Assembly: GCA_029783825.1 (NCBI GenBank)
Contig: JAREIK010002246.1
Span: forward strand, 379,501 to 443,500
Direction of reading: 5' to 3'
Length of the DNA: 64,000 bases
Origin: Sapria himalayana
Lineage: Eukaryota; Streptophyta; Magnoliopsida; Malpighiales; Rafflesiaceae
Every line of letters starts with the position of its first letter. Within the stretch, counting starts at the first letter, position 1. Below are positions 11,800-24,690 of the stretch, piece after piece. Position numbers and translations under genes: made by a program. The notes under the pieces are model-generated. The model saw only the letters and a program-made list of their open reading frames with translations. It was not told the DNA's origin and did not search any database.

Positions 11800-14700
11800 C
11801 CAACCTATCTACTTCTTAATCATGGATATTAGATACAAGTTGTACTTCTCATAGTTGTAATAATGTGTAGGATCTTAGAAAGGATAGATCATTGACAAAA
11901 AAAATAAGGTGGACCTATGTGTTTGCAATGGTGCAAGAGTTGCTACCATAACAGTAAGATCCTATATTTTACATTTTTCTACCGGACATATTTTAGAACT
12001 TGAGAATTGTTATTAAGTGTCTGCTTTATCTAAATATATTATTCCTATTTCTTGTTTGGACAAGAAAGGTTTTTCATTTATAATAAAGAATAAAGGTTGT
12101 TCTATATATTTAAGTGAGATGTTCTATTATTGTGCCCAATTAACAAATGGTCTCTACGTTCTAGACCTTGAAAGCCTAATTTATAACATAAATACAAAAT
12201 AGTTAAAATCTAATGATTCAAACCAAACATATCTCTTGCAACATTGCTTAGGCCATATAAATGAGAAACGCAAATTAAAACACCTTAAAGATGGACTTCT
12301 AGACTCATTTGACCTTGAATCATATGAATTATGCGAGTCTTGTCTATTAGGAAAAATGACTATGACTTCTTTTATTAGTCAAAGTGAATGGGAAAATGAA
12401 TCACTAGAATTTATACATAGTGATGTATGAGACCCTTTCAATATAATAGCTAGAAAATGCTACTTGTATTTCATTATATTTACTGATAATTTTAGTAGAT
12501 ATGGCTATGTGTATTTATTGAAACACAAATTAGAATCCTTTAAAAAGTTCAAAGAATTTAAGAAAATACAAAATCAACTTGGAAAAAGTAATAAGATATT
12601 TTGATCAGATCGAGGTGGTGAATACTTAAGCCAAGAGTATCATGATCATCTAGTTTAGTGTGGAATCATATCCCAACTAACTTTTACTGGAATACCACAT
12701 TGAAATGATGTATTAGAAAGGAGGAATCATACTCTATTAGACATGATATGATCAATGATGAGTCATGTAGATCTTCTTTCTTCCTTCTGGGGACATGCTC
12801 TAGAGGTAACTACTTTCACACATAATAGTATTTCATCTAAGGTTGATATAAAGACATCATATGAGATATGGATAAGAAAGAGTCCCAAAACACCCTTCAT
12901 TAAGATTTGGGGTTATGAGGCATATGTTAGATATCAAGTCTAAAGGAAACTAGGACTCAAACCTACAAATGCTATTTTGTAGGATATCCCAAAGAAACAA
13001 AGTGATAATACTTTTATATTCTCATACAAGGCAAAATGGTTGTCACTAAAAATAGTATTTTTCTAGAAAAAGAATTTATTTCTAGATGAACTCGTGGGAG
13101 AAAAGTAGATCTTGAAAAGATTCGAGATACATAAACCAGCATTAAGATTTTAATGGAACCAGAACAAGTACCACAAAGTGTTGTGAATCATGTACTTGTT
13201 GCACCACCAAAAGTAGTTGAACAACAACTTGTTCGAGTAGAACGAGCTCAACATAGATCTGATAAGATACGTCATTAGCATGAGAATTTTTCTCTTCTCT
13301 TGTCTAATCATGGTAATGTAATGCTTGTTGATCAAAATGAGCCTACATTCTATCAATAAATTATAAAGAGTCTAGATTCTAAGAAATAGATGAATGCCAT
13401 TAGATCTGAAATAGAATCCATATATACCAACCTATTATGGACTTTGGTTGATCCACTTAAAGTGATAAATCCCATTGGGTGCAAATGGGTTTTTAAAACA
13501 AAAACTGACATGGATGTTAATGTGCATATCTCTAAAAGGTGATTATTTGCTAAAGGTTTTACATAAATTAATGGTATAAATAGTGATGAACCCTTTTCAC
13601 CAGTTTCTATGCTTAAATCTATTCAGATCTTGCTTACTATTATAGCTTAAATCAAAGAGTAAGATCAGATTGATAGACAAATATATTGATAGATTGATAA
13701 ATAATTAGATGTATAGACATATAGACAGATAGACATATAGATAGATATATAGATAGATAGTGAGATAGACATATATATAGATAGATAGACTGATAGATAG
13801 ATATAAAGATAGATGGATAGAGAGATATTCAAGGATGTGTACATGACAAAACTTGAATGTTTTGTTGATCCAAAGGATGCTACAAAGATATGTAAGTTGC
13901 AAAATACCATTTATGGATTAAAGCAAACTTCAAAATGCTAGAATCTTCGATTTGATGATACAATCAAAGAGTTTGGTTTGATTAAGAATGAAGATGAACC
14001 TTGTGTCTTCAAAAGGATTAGTGGGAGCACAATCATCTTTCTTATTTTGTTTGTATATGACATACTTCTAATTGGAAATGATATCTCTTTCTTACAATCT
14101 ATAAAGGCTTGGCTTGAAAATTATTTCTCTATGAAAGACTTAGGTGAAGCTGCCTATATATTAGGCATAAAGATCTATAGAGATAGATCTAAGAGATTGT
14201 TTGGCCTGATTAAAAGTACATATATTGATAAAGTGCTTAATTGTTTTGCCATGCAGAATTCTAAAAAAGGATGCTTGACAATGTCACATGGAATGAGCCT
14301 TTCTAAGGCTCTATGTCTCTCTACTAAAGAAGAAAGGGAATGCATGGATAAGATTCCATATTCATCTACTATTGAGTCTATCATGTATGCCATGATTTGT
14401 ACTCATCCTGATGTCTCATATTCATTAAGCATAATGAGTAGATACCAGTCAAATCTAGGAGAGAGTCGCTGGACAATAGTCAAGAATATTTTTAAGTACT
14501 TAAAAAGGACTCAAGATTATTTCTTTATATATGGAGGTGATGAGGAGCTCATTTTAAAGGGTTACAATGATGCAAGCTTCCAAACTAATAGTGATGATTC
14601 AAGATCATAGTTAGGTTATGTATTTTTTTTAAATGGTGGTGCTATTAGCTAGAAGAGTTCACAACAAGATATAGTTACTGATTCTACTACAAAAGCTGAG

Positions 14701-15040
14701 TATATTGCTACTTCTAATGTGGCAAAAAAAGCTATTTGTATCAAAAATTTAATCACATAACTTGATGTAGTTCCTAGCATAACTAATCCAGTAGACATTT
14801 ATTGGGACAACAATGGAGCTATTGCATATGCTAAAAAACCTAGATCTCATTAATTATCCAAACATATGCTTTAATGGTTCAATCTCATTCGAAAGATTAT
14901 CGATAAAAAAGATGTGAAGATATGTAGAGTACCTATAGACGCCAACATAACATACCCACTAACCAATGCTTTAGAACAAAGGAAGCATGATGGTCACACT
15001 AGGTCACCAAGTATTAGATACTTTAGTGATTGGCTTTAGT
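11800..15040 (+). pseudogene. Copia pol: protease, integrase, reverse transcriptase, RNase H
   Basis: Protease begins near 11820 (SWILDTSCTSHS; the usual DTG is DTS). The GAG-pre-integrase zinc-binding region is at 12236-12430 (HCLGH and CESCLLGKM). The integrase core is at about 12440-12950 (FTDNFSRYGYVYL, SDRGGEYL, FWGHALEV). Reverse transcriptase is at about 13380-14250 (GCKWVFKTK, FSPVSMLKSI, IYGLKQTSKCW, LFVYDILLIGND; the catalytic YVDD is YDIL). A connection region includes CTHPDVSYSLSIMSRYQ. RNase H is at 14540-15030 (TTKAEYIATS, DNNGAIAYAKKPRSH, ICRVPIDANITYPLTNALEQ). The longest intact frame is 13978-14610. Stops, frame changes and loss of the YVDD motif make it dead. Confidence 0.9.
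13660..13830 (+). repeat. GATA-type tetranucleotide microsatellite inside the reverse transcriptase
   Basis: About 150 bp of AGATAG/GATAGATA units occupy the place where the copia reverse transcriptase should read KTAFLNG. The sequence before it (FSPVSMLKSI, then IKE-DQID) and after it (FKDVYMTKLECFVDPKDATK) is recognisably the same gene. The Tyr/Ile/Ser frames on the other strand are artefacts of the array. Confidence 0.85.
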
Positions 15041-15043
15041 GCT

Positions 15044-15053
15044 AGTGGGAGAT
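15044..15053 (+). other. Polypurine tract, copia copy 1
   Basis: AGTGGGAGAT directly precedes the TGTTAGAG start of the 3' LTR, the expected place for priming of the second DNA strand. Confidence 0.8.
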
Positions 15054-16486
15054 TGTTAGAGTATGCCTTAAAAGTCAATTATTAGATGATTCTTTTGAGA
15101 CTTTTGTATCATATCATATATGTATAAACAATTTATTTTATGATTATTATATTTATTTAGATCTGTGCAAATATTAGATAAATATAATAATGCCTTAGAG
15201 TGATGTCTTTTTATAGAATACAACTCTAAATTATCCATAATTAAGTATTAATATTCAAGGCTAATATTAATACATTGAGACTAGCATGTAGGTTAACTAA
15301 TATGAGATATTAAGTTAATACATGAGTATATGTTGGAGAGCATAAACTTAACTGGTCCAATATGAGAATGTTACATGGATTGCTATATAAGTGTCATACA
15401 CATTCACATAGTGACTATTTGTATGAATTGTTTTTTGATCTAAAGTCACTATGGTTCCCTACATAAGGAGTTATTTACTTTAGATTTTGTAAATGCCACT
15501 TGTAATAATGATGGTTATAAAGTTATTTACTATGTATACACTAAATTGTGCAAAAGAGTTTGATTGTTGTATATGAAATTTATCTCTTCTATATAATGGA
15601 CATGATATTTGTTAGCCTCTTGATTGAGTAGGACTACTAAAATGCATGACCATCCTCAAATAAGTCAATATAAGATATTGAGCTTATTTGTTTAAGTTAG
15701 TCTACTCAAAGATCAAGAAACATATAGATTGATGTGAGGATGACATGATCCATATCTTTTAAATCAATCTAGATATCATGGACAAAAGGACAAAGTCCTA
15801 CAATAAAATAAGTCACAACATTAGTTTAAGTCGAATCTATTATATTTTCATTACTTGGGTAGTAATGATGTATTGCTAAAAGCCACTCATTGCTTGTTTC
15901 TTTAAAATAAGACTTTAAAGTCACTGCCAATGTTACGAGAACTATTGGGTCACACACATAAAAATGTGTATATATATATATATATATATAGAGTTCATTT
16001 TATCTTAGTTAGACTAAAATAAACTAGGCCTAATCTTAAGTCTAAAATTCATTTCAGATCTTAAGCTATGGATTAAAGATTTTGGTCCAATTAGTAATTG
16101 TTTGGACCTTTAAAATGGGTCTCAAACTTAAAGCTCATGTTTCTTTTTTTTTTTAAATGTGTGTCATTAATGACACATCCTTTTATTAATGATGCATTCT
16201 TTTAGTTAATGACACATCCTTTTAGAAAGATGTGTGAATAACCAAAAGGTTATATAAACTTGGAGAGAGAATAAAAAATATATAATGAAGATACGTTTGT
16301 GTGGATACCGCTAGAGGCATGAACGATTGACTATGCTAGAATTCTACTAAATCATTCCGAATCAAAAGTTTAATTTTGTGCTATAATAAGTAATATTCTT
16401 GTCAAATATTTAATTATATTCACTTGAATCATTGGTGGGTTCCTAATTCGCTGTGAAATTTTGATATGAAATTTACTAGAACCTCA
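15054..16486 (+). repeat. 3' LTR of copia copy 1
   Basis: 1433 bp from TGTTAGAGTATG to CTAGAACCTCA, with TG at the start and CA at the end. It retains the segment at about 15128-15245 that is missing from the 5' LTR, plus a TA microsatellite at about 15968-15990 and a TATATAA at 16251. Confidence 0.9.
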
Positions 16487-17590
16487 ACAAAAAAATCAAC
16501 AATTCTTTTCCAAAAAAATATACTGGTAGTTCTTTTTTTTTCAAAACCCTATTTTTTTTTAAAGAAATTGATAGGTTTTGTCATGTACCACAAGAAACAA
16601 AAATGGTGAATTTTTTGCAGATTTTTTAAAAAATTGGACAACTTCATCAACCTATATGTGCAATTGTCATATGAGAGTGCTCCAATCTTTGATATTGCAT
16701 TGAAAATTTGGCAAAATAGTTAGATATTTTAATCCTTAATAGAAGAAGTGTAAAATGAGGTTAATATATTTTAATAGACCAAAACATTTATATTTTTCAG
16801 TATTGGATACCAAACTATAAAAAAGTTCCAAAACATAAAAATATTCAGTTTGAGAGACAAAAATATTATTGTTCTTAAATTATCTTTAAAGTGATAATAT
16901 TCAAGTGAAATAAATAAAATTTGGACATAAAAATTAAAAGTTTTTTATTAAAAAAATCAAAAAAAAAACACCAAAATAAAAAAAACATTTACATTTTTTT
17001 ACTCCAAGATGGTAAAACCCAAAATATTCTAACCATATAAAAAAATAAAATATAACATATAATGTATATACAATATATGTTTTATTCTTGTGTGCGGTAA
17101 GGATATCTTTGGATTTCCATATTTAAGAGCACAAAACTATAATATTTTTTGGAAATAATATGTTTCACAACACCGGAACTTATTTAAGTTTTGATGCAGT
17201 CACATACTCGTATATTTTTATCCACATACATCCACCTTTACAAAATAAATTTTTTATATCAACTACCATGCATTTCGAATGGAAACCCTAAATCAATATA
17301 ACTTGCTTACCCCTCTCACCTAAAAATCTAGCATAGTCAATTGTGCTCACCAATTGCCATGCATTTCATATCAAAACCCTAACCTGATTTGACTTGCCTC
17401 CCTATTCTCCTAAATAAATCTAGTACAACTTGTAGCATTTCAAAATCTAGGAACCCTATCTCACTTTTTGCCTCAACTATCAATTTTTCCACTCTCCATC
17501 AGAAATGCATTAAAAACATTGTAAGTTGTAGAAAGTTGGTTCATGATGGATGTCTTGATGCATGTATATAGATATATATCTTTTTATTTG

Positions 17591-17633
<43 letters not shown>

Positions 17634-17844
17634 GTCTTTCCTCCCTCTTACCAAACTTAGCCTATACTATACATCGATCCATATATAATTCCTAGGATCT
17701 CGAGGTCAGAGCAAGTAAAGCTTCCATCTCGAAAACATGATAGAATGAATTATACCACGAGTTGCATATCTAAGATCTTTGATGATTGAACTTATGACCC
17801 CAAAGATGAGCATTCATCCATTTTACTAATCGGACTACCATACT

Positions 17845-17885
<41 letters not shown>

Positions 17886-18430
17886 AATTATTGCTACCCT
17901 ACCCTACTGAGTGGTTAACCACAAAAAATTGGGTAGGAATGTGGAAGAGTTTTTGGTCTTTCACATTAAATCGAGTAGGAATGCAGAAGAACAATTCATT
18001 TCTGTATACCTACCCTACTCTACCCACATTAAAACAATATATCATTACAAAGATCATTTGTTTTTTTTTTTGGCCAACATGCTTCCTCATTTTCATTTCT
18101 CAAGGCAAAAAGATATACAAGCAACTATTCATATTTCCTTTGGATTGTCATTTTTGCTTGATGGTTGGTTAGAAAAAAAGTTAAGGAAAAAAAATGATGA
18201 AGAAAGGAGAAAATGTGATTTATTTGTTTATACCTAAAATATGGTAAAAATGCCTAAATTGGAGAATGTTCTCTTAGTTACCTAATTTTATGCATTCACA
18301 ACATATTTTCTAAAGTATATTTTACTATGCATTAATATCACCTCAATTCTTTTTATTTCTTGATAAGTTTATTTTACTAAGTTTAGTGGATTATCTATAT
18401 TTTGATAAGTTTATATTGTTTCTTTTTGGG
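16487..18430. other. AT-rich interval with TA and CA microsatellites
   Basis: No gene recognised. A TA array lies at about 17588-17629 and a CA array running into a TA array at 17845-17884. Overlapping frames at 17891-18237 include CTACCCTACC-type words, but resemble no protein family. This may include the decayed 5' part of the hAT element that follows. Confidence 0.55.
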
Positions 18431-18449
18431 ATGATGTGTATTTTCCACA

Positions 18450-19664
18450 AATAATTACTTTATGGATGAAATTACTCCAAAATCATCTATTCAAGCTGAT
18501 TCTAATAGTAACAACCAAGTTATTTATGACTTTATGTGTAAAGAATAATATACAAAAAATGATCTAGAGTTTGAGAGCATTTTGAAAAGATTAAATATGC
18601 AGATGAAGTTAAATATTAGCATTGTAGTAATATTTACAATTATCATGCAAGAAAAATGGGTACTTCATCTTTGCTTTATCATTAAGATCATTGTAAATCC
18701 TATTTAGTGAGTAAGAATAAGAATGATATATCTCAATTAAAGTTAATTGATGTATTCAAAAAAGATGGAGATGGTTTTATTACTAACCTTAGTGTTGCTA
18801 AATTCATTGAAAAGAAAATTAGAGAAGTAATTGCTACTATGATTATAGTAGATGAATTATCATTCTGCTTTGTTGAAAGAGAAGGATTTGAATAGTTGAT
18901 GAGAACTATTGAACCTAGATTTCATATACCTTTCTGTATCATTGTGATAAGGGATTGTTTGCATTTATATTTGATGGAGAAGTAAAAATTGAAGTATATG
19001 TTTGTCTCATCTAGTCAAAGGATTTGCCTTACTACTAATACATAGAAATCTATTCAAAATTTAACTTATATGTCTTTGACTGCATATTTCATTGATAAAG
19101 ATTGAAAGTTACACAAATGAATAATCAATTTTCTGAAAGTTCCTAATCATAAGGGTGTGATAATTGGAAGGGAAATCAAAGCATGCATGCTTGAGTGGGG
19201 GATAGATAGTATATTTACTATTACAGTGGATAATGCTACTTCTATTAAAGAGGTGAACAAAGAATGGAAAGAGCACTATCTTAGAAAATGAATTTATGCA
19301 TGTTAGCCATTGCGCACACATTTTGAATCTAATTGTCATGGAAAGTTTGAAGGAAGTGAACATGTCAATTTTGAAGGTACAAAATGCTGTTAAATTTGTA
19401 AAGTCTTCTCCTTCAATGCCTGGCAAGTTTAAGTCATGTGTTGAGAGGAAAAAAATTGGTGAAAAGGGTATTCTTTTCCTTGATGTTCCAACGAGATGGA
19501 ACTCTACATCTTTGATGCTTAAAGTTGCAGAACAGTACCAAGGTGCATTTGATTTGTTGCAAAAAGATGATGGACAATTTGTAAGCCAATTGAGTGAGGG
19601 GGGTGATGGTTTAGAGCCACCTGCATTTGATGATTGGTACATGGTTCATGTATACTTGATTTAG
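18450..19664 (+). pseudogene. hAT transposase, RICESLEEPER/DAYSLEEPER type, decayed
   Basis: The remnant of a BED zinc finger is visible at about 18595-18705 (ADEVKY, HARKMGTSSLLYH, DHCKSY). The transposase core follows: ISQLKLIDVFKKDGDG; KEVIATMIIVDELSFCFVE; RIC-TTNT; MSLTAYFIDKD; VPNHKGVIIGREI; MLEWGIDSIFTITVDNAT. It ends in an intact 122-codon frame at 19296-19664 containing CAHILNLIVMESLKEVN, FKSCVERKKIG and DVPTRWNSTSLMLK. These are signature blocks of plant hAT transposases. Stops and at least two frame changes separate the parts, and the C-terminal dimerisation domain is missing: the frame ends at the point where the sequence changes to a gypsy LTR fragment. TTTAGAGCCACCT is repeated at both 19609 and 19662, flanking the break. 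Confidence 0.88.
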
Positions 19665-19699
19665 AGCCACCTACATTTGTACTCATCAAAATATTGAGT

Positions 19700-21770
19700 A
19701 ATAATACACTCATGCATGTTTTATAGATTATTTATCATCCACTATGATGATATGACTCACATACTAAAGGTAAAGCTAATAAAATAATATTTTATAAAAT
19801 ATCCACTTCAATCAAGAACTAGTTCTTCTAATACATATACAATGAATTGACATAATATTATTCATATTTTTGGTTTTGTAAGTATCATACTCATAATATT
19901 TAACATACTCAAATTTTGAGTTTTAACATATATATTTATCTTATACATCATGGTGAAAAGGGTTATCACTTCCTTCCTACCATATGTGTAACTATAACTG
20001 AGCCCCATGATTTACCTAATACCATCCATCATCACAACATACAAAAACCTACCAATATTCAAATCTCTAATTCAAGTTATATTTAAATCACCACATCTAT
20101 AATTTCCATTTCATTATATAAATCAAATATATTTATTAATCATAAAACCATTCATATATCACATAAATTGAAATTATACTAACCTGAGACCTTAATTTAG
20201 CCAGACCTTGGGGTGAGATTCAATGAGGTATAAGAACACAAACATAACAAATATTGAGTTCTCAATGGATGTCATCTTAAGAATCTAGGACACAATATCA
20301 AATCTCATGCTATTTTAGTTGATTTTCTTGAATCTATTCTAGAGAGAGGGTTTGAAAATCGTGTCCCCCAACTCTAGGTTTAACTTATGTCATGCATCAC
20401 TTTCTTGCTTGTGGATCTCTTAGAAAGTGCAAAAAGTACCCCTAGGATTATTTGTTATACTTTGACTTTGACTTGGTGCATGAAGAATAAGTTGATTTTT
20501 TATGAATTATTCTCTTACTTTTTTATACTATGATATTTTTTTTATTTCTCTAAGTAGAAAGTTGTATCTTTTAGAATATGTTGTGAGTTTTACCTTGATT
20601 TCTTGATCTTGAGATCATGACTATTGAAAGTGGTCGTGATTTTAAAATACATCCTAATTTTTCTATAAAACAATGTCTTGAAATTGGAAAGTGTCCACTC
20701 CTTTGGTTTTTTGTCTCTATAACACTAAGGCATGGTGCTAAGAATGGATATGGGTTTGGAATTGTTCTTTCTTATTAAACATAGGATCTCAATACAAGGA
20801 ATGACCATGGCAGTGAGAGATATTTTTATGCATAATTAGGTCATAATACTAAGAATGGCCATAATGCTAGGAATGATCTATCTTGTGCATAATATATTCA
20901 CAACATTGAGAATGTCCATAATGCTAGGAATAAACTAACTTGTGCATTAAATGACCATAATAGTAAAAATTATCATGGATTTGACCTTGATTATTCTCAT
21001 ATATCACATAGATATGATACTATGATTAGCCACAACATTGGCAAATTGCTCATACATTAAAGTTGTGGCTTTGCTTTCTCTTAAGGGCAAGAATCATGAC
21101 ATTGGGAAGTGATTGTACTTAAGTAAATACTCTCTCTAATATTATATGTCCAAAAATTATGATGTTGGATAATTATCATAGCTTTGATTTGAGCAGTTAT
21201 GGCTTTATAATATTCATTAGCTCAAAAGTTATGACTTTGTGAAAAGACTATGAATATGACTTGGTAAAAAAAATCTTGATGAAGATATTGTCGTAATACT
21301 AGGAAGTGGCCATGAATTTTAGCACTAGTGGGTTGCTTGATCTTTATAACATGAAATTAATATCACCACTATTTATTATGTTTGTGGTTTTAGTGGGTTA
21401 CTTTTAGCACTAGTGAGTAATTTGATCATTGTAACATGAAGTGGCCATCACTTTTTGATATGTATGTTTATGATTCTAAGGTAATATCATAGCCAAAAAG
21501 TAGGTGCTACATAGTTTAAATTTTGTGCTTATGAGGTGTCATATTCTTGACTTACAAAGATTGTCATGACTAGATAAGTAGAGTTTCGGCTAAGAATAGA
21601 TGCTAAAATGCTCGATGACTGATGAGCCAAATAGTCATCGATATTTTAGTCCATTTTCCTAGCATGTTATCATGTTAAAGAGAAGGATTTCATGGCTAAA
21701 GGTTAGAAAATTACTCTTCTTATGGTTTTATAGGTTTTTAGCTAGAATAAGGAAAATGATAGTAGACATC
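19700..21770 (+). repeat. Partial gypsy-family LTR (copy D)
   Basis: Shares ordered landmarks with the LTRs at 33.5-44.6 kb: CCACTATGATGATATGACTC then ACTCACATACTAAAGGT, TTAGTTCTTCTAATACAT-like, TTTGGTTTTGTAAGTATCAT, GGGTTATCACTTCCTTCCTA, then a run of GTCATGGCACTGAGAATGG-like repeats (about 20640-21480), then AAAGATTGTCATGACTAG and AGAGTTTCGGCTAAGAATAGA. The left part of the LTR is absent and its right end is interrupted by the copia LTR at 21771. Confidence 0.7.
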
Positions 21771-23165
21771 TATTAGAGTATGCTCTAAAATTCAATGATT
21801 AGATGATTCATTTAGTACTTTTGTATCATATCTTATATGTATAAAAGAATTATTTTATGATTATTATATTTCATTAGATCTGTGCAAATATTAGATAAAT
21901 ATAATAATGCCCTAGAGTGATATATTCTATGGAATACTACTAAATTATTTCTAGTCAAATATTAATATTCAAGGGAAATATAATACATTAAGATTAGCAT
22001 ATCGATTAACTAATATGAGATATTAAGTTAAAACATGAGTATATGTTGGAGAACATATGCTGAACTGACTCACAATGAGAATGTTGTATGTATTGTTATA
22101 TAAGTATCATATACATTTTCATAGTGACTATTAGTATGAATTGTCCTTTGACCTAGAGTCACTATGGTTTCCTACATAAGGAGTTGTATATTTTAGTTTC
22201 GGCAAATATCACCTAGAATAAGGATTATAAAGTTATTTACTAGGTATATAATAAATTATGCAGAGAGATGTGATTGATGTAGTGGAATTTATCCTTTCTA
22301 TATAAAGAAGTGATATTAGTTGGCCCCTTCATTGAGTAGTACTACTAAAATGCATGGTAATACCCAAATAAGTCAATATGAGATATTGAGCTTATTTGTT
22401 TAAGTTAGTCTATTCAAAGATCAAAAAATATACAGATTCATGTGAGGATAACTTGATCTATGTCTCATAAATCAATCTAGATATCATGGACAAAAGGACT
22501 AAGTCGTATAATAAAATGAGATTTTAACGTCATTGCCAACATTATGAGAACCTTTTGGGTCACACACATAAAAACCTATATATATTTGGAGTTCATTTTA
22601 TTTTAGTTAGACTAAAATAAACTAGGTATAATCTTAAGTCTGAAATTGGTTTCAGTTCTTTAGCTAATTGGACTAAAGTGTTTGGTCCAATTAGTAGATG
22701 ATTTAGACATTTAAAATAGGATTAAACTTAAAGCCCACATTTCTTTCTTTTATAAAGGTGTGTGAAAAACCAAAAAGGTTTCATTAATGACACATCCTTT
22801 TAAAAATGTGGGTGAAAAAAAAAAGTTTCATTTATGACACATCCTTTTAAAAAGGTATGTGAAAAACCAAAAGGTTTTTATTAAAGATACATTCTTTTAA
22901 AAGGTGTGTGAAAAACAAAAAGGTTATATAAAATGGGACGGATAGAAAATGAAAAAAGATATAACGAAGATATATTTGTGTGGATATCGTTAGAGGCACA
23001 GATACTTAACTATGCTAGGGTTCGACCGAACCTTTCAAAATCAAAAGTTTAATTTTGTGCTAGAATAGGTAACATCCTTGTCCAATATTTAATTGTATTC
23101 ACTTGGATCATTGGTGGGTTCCTAGTCTATTGCGTAATTCTGATATTAAATTTACTGGAACCCCA
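21771..23165 (+). repeat. 5' LTR of copia copy 2
   Basis: Runs from TATTAGAGTATGC (the first base pair of TGTTAGAG mutated) to CTGGAACCCCA, 1395 bp. It aligns along its length with the 3' LTR of copy 1. A unit of roughly 55 bp containing GACACATCCTTTTAAAA and GTGTGAAAAACCAAAAGG is expanded to about three copies at 22755-22922, just before TATATAAAA at 22925. Confidence 0.88.
22755..22933 (+). promoter_or_regulatory. Tandem U3 repeats plus TATA box in LTR 2
   Basis: Three diverged units (GGTGTGTGAAAAACC, then TCATTAATGACACATCC) sit immediately 5' of TATATAAAA. Repeats in the U3 region next to the TATA box often act as enhancers in plant LTR retrotransposons (family knowledge); function here is inferred. 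Confidence 0.5.
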
Positions 23166-23169
23166 ATAA

Positions 23170-23181
23170 TGGTATCAGAGG
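23170..23181 (+). other. tRNA-iMet primer binding site, copia copy 2
   Basis: TGGTATCAGAGG matches the copia consensus TGGTATCAGAGC in 11 of 12 bases and lies 5 nt after the LTR end. Confidence 0.88.
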
Positions 23182-24690
23182 GAACTTGTGAATCAATTAG
23201 ATCATTTTATATATTTGTTTATATTTGATACGAACAAACAAATTATCATGATTATATGAATGATATATAGATCTTTTGATTAATCAAGCATGAAACAGAT
23301 CTATAATATTAATATGATTAATATAATAAACAATTTAATATGATTAAATAATATTGTTTGTAACTTGTTCACGTTAATTCGATTAATGCGAACACTAAAT
23401 TCTATTTATGTGATAAATATGTTTGTAATATGATTACATCCATTAATTAATATATGGTGGCTGTTTAAAGTGATTATAGATTCATATTATTGTTATACAT
23501 AGTTATTTAAATGTTAAATAGTTTTATAAAGAAACTATGATTTGATTATAGTCATAAATTAGTTTTATTAATCATTTTCTTTTTGGTTAAGAGGCAATGC
23601 CACTAGACCACACTATGGATGATACCCCTAGGACCCCAAAATTTCAATGTCCCATAAATAATTAATTTCATTAATTATAATCATGATAAAGTTATGTTAG
23701 ATGTATATTTTGTATGGTGCATGGTTATGGCCCATGATCTCATATGAATTGATTATGTGTTTCGTTGTTGTAAGTTAAATATGGCTTGCAAGTCATGATG
23801 CCTTTTAATCTACATTTCAAGTTGTAAAATTCTTTTCTCATCTAATTCCTCTCAATGTAACTCAAGGTTTCCTTCTAGTTGTGTAATGTATGATTAGAAT
23901 AGTATTAGATTAGAAGGTTAGTTTAAAGGAGAAAGCAACCAACAACATAAGTCAATCGATTAAGCACTTGGAGAAGATGCAATACCTTTTAGGTTGACCT
24001 TTCGATTTCTCATTAGCTTGAAAAAATTGTTTTAGTTGGGGCCATAACCATGTCATGTTTATTTTATGTTTGTGCAATATTGGTTTATATATAACTAGCC
24101 AAGTAAAATAAATACAAACACATTTAAATGTATGTGATGCATGTTAAATTGGTTATTTTACTAAACAATTAAAGAAATATCTCAAATTAATAATTAAGTC
24201 AATAAAAGATGCCTACCAAAGTTTGATACTAATTATTGCCTTGATCAAAATTAGTTAGGTTTTCCAAAGTAAAGCATCTTTATTTATCTTGGTAGAATGT
24301 GATAGGATAATTGTGATATCTATCCTATTTAACTTTGGAAGTGACTTAACTAAGTCATCTCAATTAGATTGAGAACTTAGAGGCATAAAATTAAAAGATG
24401 CACCATTATATGGGCTAAGAACAAATTGTATTATTAACCTAATTATCCAAGAGTTTCATTTGATGTAATTGGTAAATGTTACCTATCTAAATAGCCTCAT
24501 TTTGGGTTACTAACTAAAGTTAACTTAGGTTAAGGTCAAATATGGATTTTGGCCTACCAAAGGCTTAATTTAAAGAGAAAATTGAGGTATTATTTTTAAC
24601 TTAATAATTTAGTGTGAGGATCATTTAATTAAAGCCTTAATTAAATAAATTTTAAATATGATACTAATTTCTGCATTATTTTAGATTTCC

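Larger units (their letters stand above)
8107..16486 (+). mobile_element. Ty1/copia LTR retrotransposon, full-length but inactive (copy 1)
   Basis: An 8.4-kb element with the plant copia order: 5' LTR, tRNA primer site, about 1.5-kb leader, gag, protease, integrase, reverse transcriptase, RNase H, polypurine tract, 3' LTR. The order integrase before reverse transcriptase is diagnostic of copia rather than gypsy. Both LTRs share their sequence from AGAGTATG to the terminal CA. The 3' LTR starts with TGTTAGAG, while the 5' LTR shows TAATAGAG there, so the first bases are mutated. The right flank starts ACAAA and ACAAA is also found 1-3 bases before the left edge, a plausible but not clean 5-bp target duplication. 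Coding regions carry many stops, so it can at best be mobilised in trans. Confidence 0.92.

Noticed and set aside
17891..18237. Two overlapping frames of 93 and 108 codons
   Set aside because: No family resemblance, overlap in two frames, AT-rich composition and no splice or promoter context; could be decayed hAT 5' sequence.
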